A DNA stretch of 64,000 nt. Origin: Plumapathes pennacea (taxonomy: Eukaryota; Cnidaria; Anthozoa; Antipatharia; Myriopathidae). The position numbers were made by a program, and so were the translations under genes. Shown here in pieces: positions 59,421-64,000 of the stretch. Location: NCBI GenBank assembly GCA_964036295.1, contig OZ038469.1, positions 13,263,591 through 13,327,590 of the forward strand. Direction: 5' to 3'. The notes under the pieces were generated by a model, which ran no database searches, was not told the origin of the DNA, and was given only the letters and a program-made list of their open reading frames with translations. Every line of letters begins with the position of its first letter. Position 1 is the first letter of the stretch.

Positions 59421-60679
59421 TTAAACTTAGGCGTATTTTCTTTAAGCACGTATTTAGTTTGAATGCAGCCCAGACTGGAGTATCATGGCCTCTGATGAAT
59501 ATGTAGATGTTGAACATAAGCTGTGCATGACATGAGTAATGAAGTCACGGATAGACTTTTTTCAGTGCAACTCCGGAAGGTCTCCTTCCGGTTCAAAGAT
59601 TTGGCATTCGGTGAAGGATTTTAAATTCTCCCAATTCGAGCGTCTAAGTTTATAATTTTCACCCTATGCCGCCTTGTAAATTAGGGTTTTCAAAACTGAG
59701 ACTAAATCGAATACGCGGTTCACAAAAGTGGAGGCCAGCGGAAACGGATGCGCACTTCCACATACCTAAATTAAGCAATTTTTACGATGTGGCCTTGAGC
59801 CAGTTCTATTAAATACCCACTCCCGCAAAAGTACTTTCTACAAATTTGCGAGCTTACAGCTGCCTTGCTGCTTTGATTTAACTGAATGCGTTTCACTTCT
59901 ATCAGGCTTTCGAGTATTCGTGCTTTGTAACAAATATAGAATTGAAAGCGAGGAATGTAACACGAGCCCAATACGAGACATGTTTAAAATATTATTGCGG
60001 TTTTGTTTACAGTGTGTTCAGTCCATTTGTGACTGCAAACTCAATGCTCAGGACTATTTCGGTGTATTTTTCATTTCTGGTATACAATGACCGTTGCGAA
60101 AGAAAGGCTACATGATTGAATGAAAGAAACATTTCAACAGGCAATGTACGATAAGCAGAAGAATTTTACGAGGCAACAGATGTCATGGACAGAGTAAAGC
60201 ATAAATCGACATTGTTTTGCGGCTAAAGCTCATCGTAGCTCATCGTAGCTCATCGTGATAATCTGGTTTCCGTTTTCGGCCTGTTTTCTTCCCAGAAGTA
60301 TTTCGTGTCGGCACAGAAAGTTTCGTCGGGACTAAATATTTAGCGGTGACAGAGATGTTTGCAATCCCCCAGCGGTATCCATCAAACATCTGTTCACGGC
60401 TATTCTCGAAGCTTCCGCGGTGAACTAAAGAACGCAAGCCAAAATCGTTCCCAAACATCCAGTTTATCAGTGCGTGTTCCACAAAGCCAAACGGTGTTGA
60501 GTTTGGATTAAATGCAGTTAACTTTTACACACAAGTACCGAGCAATTCACTGGCCACACTCGAGTTGTTTAACGAAGTCAATTACGTCATTGCATATCAC
60601 GTGATAATCTGAACCAATATCCGTGTGCAGATTCGTAACCCAGAAAACTAACATGACGAAAAAGATACGCCGTGTGATT

Positions 60680-61240
60680 TTAAGCTCGACGGGCCACGCC
60701 CGCGAGCAAAAAGTAGCAAGCGCTAATTTCACTTCATAGACACTTTAAATAATTTCGAAACTAATAGCGGTAGGATCTCAATCCGCTCGAATTTACACGG
60801 CAATCTACAAATACAGAAAATTCGGCGAATGTAAATGTCACCTTGTATTCTTATAAATGCTTCTTCGCATTTGCATTGCTCAGTTACCAGAAACTCAGCT
60901 TGATTTTCACAGCGATCTTGCCCGTATGACAATTGTCCGAGTGATTGCTTCAGTGCAGGGTCCAAGGTAACTGACTTGAAGTCATTTGAACTCCATGACG
61001 ATATTTGGTGTTGAAAACGGTGTGATTTGGTTACCTTGGGTGGAAACCTTCCCCATTTTATTTGCAGTGAAAATCCTTTCCAATTAAATTGATAATTCTG
61101 AAACCCATAATACTTTCCTCCCGAAACAATGGCTGCCTCGTTATAAGGTTTTCCCAAAACAATAGGTTATCTCCATATTAGGATCTGGAACCGGAAAAAG
61201 CGTACGGACGGACGGAAGTGGCTTAGCTTATTATTTTATA
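60680..61240. mobile_element. Third TTAA-GCTCG hairpin element
   Basis: TTTTAAGCTCGACGGGCC is followed by CACGCCCGCGAGC, forming a terminal hairpin like those at 30942 and 58778. The far end is near the ACGGACGGACGG stretch at about 61204. A 142-codon minus-strand frame (60729-61157) lies inside and is unrecognised. A short triplicate CTCATCGTAG lies just before, at 60225-60256. Confidence 0.35.
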
Positions 61241-61406
61241 GATTATTGTAGGGTGTTGTTTTCTTATCTGTTTTACTATCTGCGTACGTCCTGAAGTGCA
61301 TTGCGTAAACAAACTTGTGAACTGTTTACATCCTGCACGGCGGAACAGAACCAAGAGCAAGTTAATTTAGTCTGTTAGTCTTTCTAGGTGGCCGCTTAAC
61401 AGAGGT

Positions 61407-61439
61407 AAAAACAAACAAACAAACAAACAAACAAAACAA
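61407..61439. repeat. CAAA microsatellite
   Basis: This is about seven copies of ACAA/CAAA in a row. Confidence 0.85.
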
Positions 61440-61459
61440 GGGAAATTAGCAAAGTATAA

Positions 61460-61840
61460 AGCCCAGAAGTGGTCGCGAGATCGCTTCGAGAGTAGCTGGA
61501 CCTAAAGAGGCCGAGGTGATCGGTCATGGAAGTTCAACTGTACGATGATTTGAAATGATATGGATACGACTTCGCATGCGTACGTTCCAAGGTTAATTTA
61601 CCTCTCTCGAGTAGCATTATTTTCAGCTGCAGCGGTTAAATGAATACGCACTTAAAAAAATAACAAAAGATTAGGCCCAGAAGTGGTCGCGAGATCGCTT
61701 CAAGAATAGCTGATCCTAATAAAGGCCGAGGTTCGCTCATGGAGGTTTGACTGTATTATGATTTGGAATGATATGGATACGAATTCTCATGTGTAAGTAC
61801 CAAGGTTAATTTTATTTCTCTCGACTAGCAATATTTTGCT
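61460..61840. repeat. Direct repeat of about 165 bp, 216-bp spacing
   Basis: GCCCAGAAGTGGTCGCGAGA starts at about 61460 and again at about 61676. Both copies continue through GATATGGATACGA to a CTCTCGA-YTAGCA end. They are diverged by point changes and small gaps. Confidence 0.7.
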
Positions 61841-61914
61841 ACCTGCGGCTAAATTGCATAATTAGAATTACTATTACGCCACCAATGGAGCATCAATTCA
61901 GTCCAATACGTGTT

Positions 61915-64000
61915 CACATATTGGCCTTGGGTATCTTTTATAGATCGCACCTTACGCATCACATATATTTGATTTTTCATAGATTGATTGGCATCCTCGG
62001 AGACCCAACGAGACTTTGACTACAATTAAAAAAAGAACTGAAAAATGTGACTACTCAAAGGACAACTCTCAGTCAGAAAATACAACGCAACACAATGCAT
62101 TACCCAATAATCTTTATTTAAACTGCTTGTGGTCTTTAGAAGGTCATTCTCACGATCGCATAGATTGGCTTTTTCTTTGTCGGCAACTGCGAGGCTTTCA
62201 TCTTCGCGCTTTATTGGTCCAGTAGTTTTCTTTAACTCTTGGCTTTGTCGCTCTGGTTAGCAAGTTCCAGTGGGCAGAGGTCGTCCTGACTTCTTTGAGT
62301 TTCCCTTTGAAATAACAGTCTAAGCCTTTCTAGTGTCAGTGATTATTTCGTTCCTAAGCTTTATATCTGGCCCACATCTCCGTATCTTTTGTTTCAACTG
62401 AAGATTTAATAATAACTTGAAGCTTCTGGAAGTACACTTCTGCTCAGCTTATGTAGTTTTCTCAGACAAATTATGGCACTAACAATCAATTCTCCAAGGA
62501 AAAGAAAAGACATCAAAATGAACCTTCCCGGAGAAAACAGACATTGCAAATTATGTTATGCAATCTTCAGTTTCGATAAAATAGCAGTCGGCTGTAAGTT
62601 AGAGAGTGTGTTGTCAACGGATAAAATCAGGTAACTTAGAGAGTTCTACAGTATTGTAGAGCCATATGAATTCTTATTACGGATAATGAGACCGTTGAAA
62701 ATTTGTAAAAGCAGTGAATGGTGCGCAATTTAAGGCTCCCATATTTCATTTTAACTTGTTAAGATAAGTGAGGAGGAAGATGTCTGTTTATCGCTCATTT
62801 TGGCTCTGCTCGACAAACGAATCCGGTGAACAAGGTGGGACGCAAGTATCTATAGACGTGTCATAAGTGGCCAGTAAAACTTTGCAACAGACTGGAGGCC
62901 AGTAGGGAAAAGAGAGAGCAATAAGCAAAAATATATGAAGAATCACAGTGCATCACAAAAGTCACAAAACCATATAGAAATAAAGGCATTTTCAAGCGTC
63001 ACAGTTTAGGGCGCGGATCGAATGTAAACTTTCACTGCTCTCGATTGACATCACGTGGCCGCAGTCAAACATCTGGTCACAATTGTTTGGTTAGCTCGCT
63101 TCATGCTTACTGAGATGAATCTACTACAATCAAAATGACTGAAACATCTAAACTTTTGGTGAGAACCTGATTATATCTCAACTCTCAATACGGGGTACGT
63201 AGAACCGGAAAGATGGAATCGGCGATATTGATTCAGTAATTATAAGTTGAGACAACAATTGAATTAGTGTTTGCGTTGTTGTGCCTATACGCGGAATTCA
63301 AAGCCTGAACCCCCTAAAGGCAACATTCATCCTATTTTAATGCCAGCATTCAAGTTGTGGTTTGTCTTTTTTTTTTGTTGCCGATATTTTTGTTACCTGT
63401 GGCTTAATGATACGTAACTGTACTTTACTTGAAGTAAACCTGCGGCTACCTAAATATTTTAGCTCCTGAGTTGTTACCGATAAAAGATTGCTAGATCAGC
63501 TGCGTTTCGCTTAGTACATGTTCACACAAATATTATGGGCCTTGAATGGATACGTTTACGCGTAGGGTACGTGCTGGAATGTGTGGTGCATTGTTCTTGT
63601 AGTTTTTCAAATGATTTCCGTCCTGTGGAAAATGTGTTGTGGTCAGAATGTTTTGTTATGAGACACCACGTTGTTTATTTTAACATGTAGCTAGATCAGT
63701 TTAATTTGATGTTTCACATTACTTCTCAGAAAACTATCCAGTTTTAAGAAATTCATAAAAATCTGCTACTTTAGGTTGTGTTTTCATCAAGTGTAGGGTT
63801 TTAGTCTTCTAGCAGCGAACTCTGCATTTCAAATAATAGTTGTATTGTTTCACCGCCAACTTGCGCCACCCCTCAAGAATGACTAACTCTAACTGTCATT
63901 AGAGACTGAGATATAACGTAGCAGTGTAAGTGAAACAGCCTTCTAGCAGTTCCGCGAAACTTGGTGTCATATTTCTACGCAATTCGTCTTTTGTGTTATC
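61915..64000. repeat. 2-kb repeat family, right copy, continuing past the window
   Basis: 61915-62430 matches 16313-16810. 62640-63659 matches 18320-19388, and from 63660 a new unit starts like 17409 and 19389. This is the order found upstream of gene copy 2, so another gene copy may follow. No gene is seen here. Confidence 0.75.

Larger units (their letters stand above)
58778..60679. mobile_element. TTAA-GCTCGC hairpin element interrupting the array
   Basis: The array is broken at TTTTTAA, followed by a hairpin with arms GCTCGCGTTCAGCAC and GTGCTGAAAAGCGAAGC. This is the same design as the left end at 30942. A 63-codon frame (58864-59055) follows. The right limit is set only by the next TTAA-GCTCG start at 60680. 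No transposase is seen. Confidence 0.4.

Overview
This window is nuclear DNA from an animal, most likely an anthozoan cnidarian such as a stony coral. It has small exons with GT...AG introns, no operons, AT-rich intergenic DNA, a tRNA-derived SINE, many fold-back MITEs, Helitron remnants, and a gene family joining an IgGFc-binding-protein N-terminal domain to a zona pellucida (ZP) domain. The species is inferred, not read from the sequence.

The main content is three tandem, same-strand, six-coding-exon genes (copy 1 4056-8946, copy 2 23000-27349, copy 3 43729-48612). Each encodes a predicted 877-880 aa type I membrane protein: signal peptide, FCGBP-like N-terminal domain, ZP domain, RRKRR furin-type site, one transmembrane helix and a short tail. 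Copies 1 and 3 are nearly identical through introns and flanks; copy 2 is more diverged. Repeats at the right end match the DNA upstream of copy 2, so a fourth copy probably starts a few kb past the window.

Layout: 1-790 end of a 1.64-kb tandem array; 791-10646 block A with copy 1; 10647-16245 an accessory region with a lone last exon of the Krebs-cycle E2 gene DLST, inverted-repeat elements and a 134-bp minisatellite; 16260-21226 about 2-kb tandem repeats; 22172-34262 block B with copy 2 and its downstream DNA; 34263-39090 first full 1.64-kb array; 39091-53705 block C with copy 3 and downstream DNA; 53706-58777 second array; 58778-61240 TTAA/hairpin elements; 61400-64000 the 2-kb repeat family again.

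Because the blocks are duplicates, several transposon insertions can be read against an empty site in the sister block: a 1.54-kb Helitron in A, a 2.9-kb CACTA-like element in C, and a 1.78-kb TTAA-flanked insertion in B. The three genes are the only complete, confidently coding genes. Most other ORFs are pieces of mobile elements or repeat shadows.
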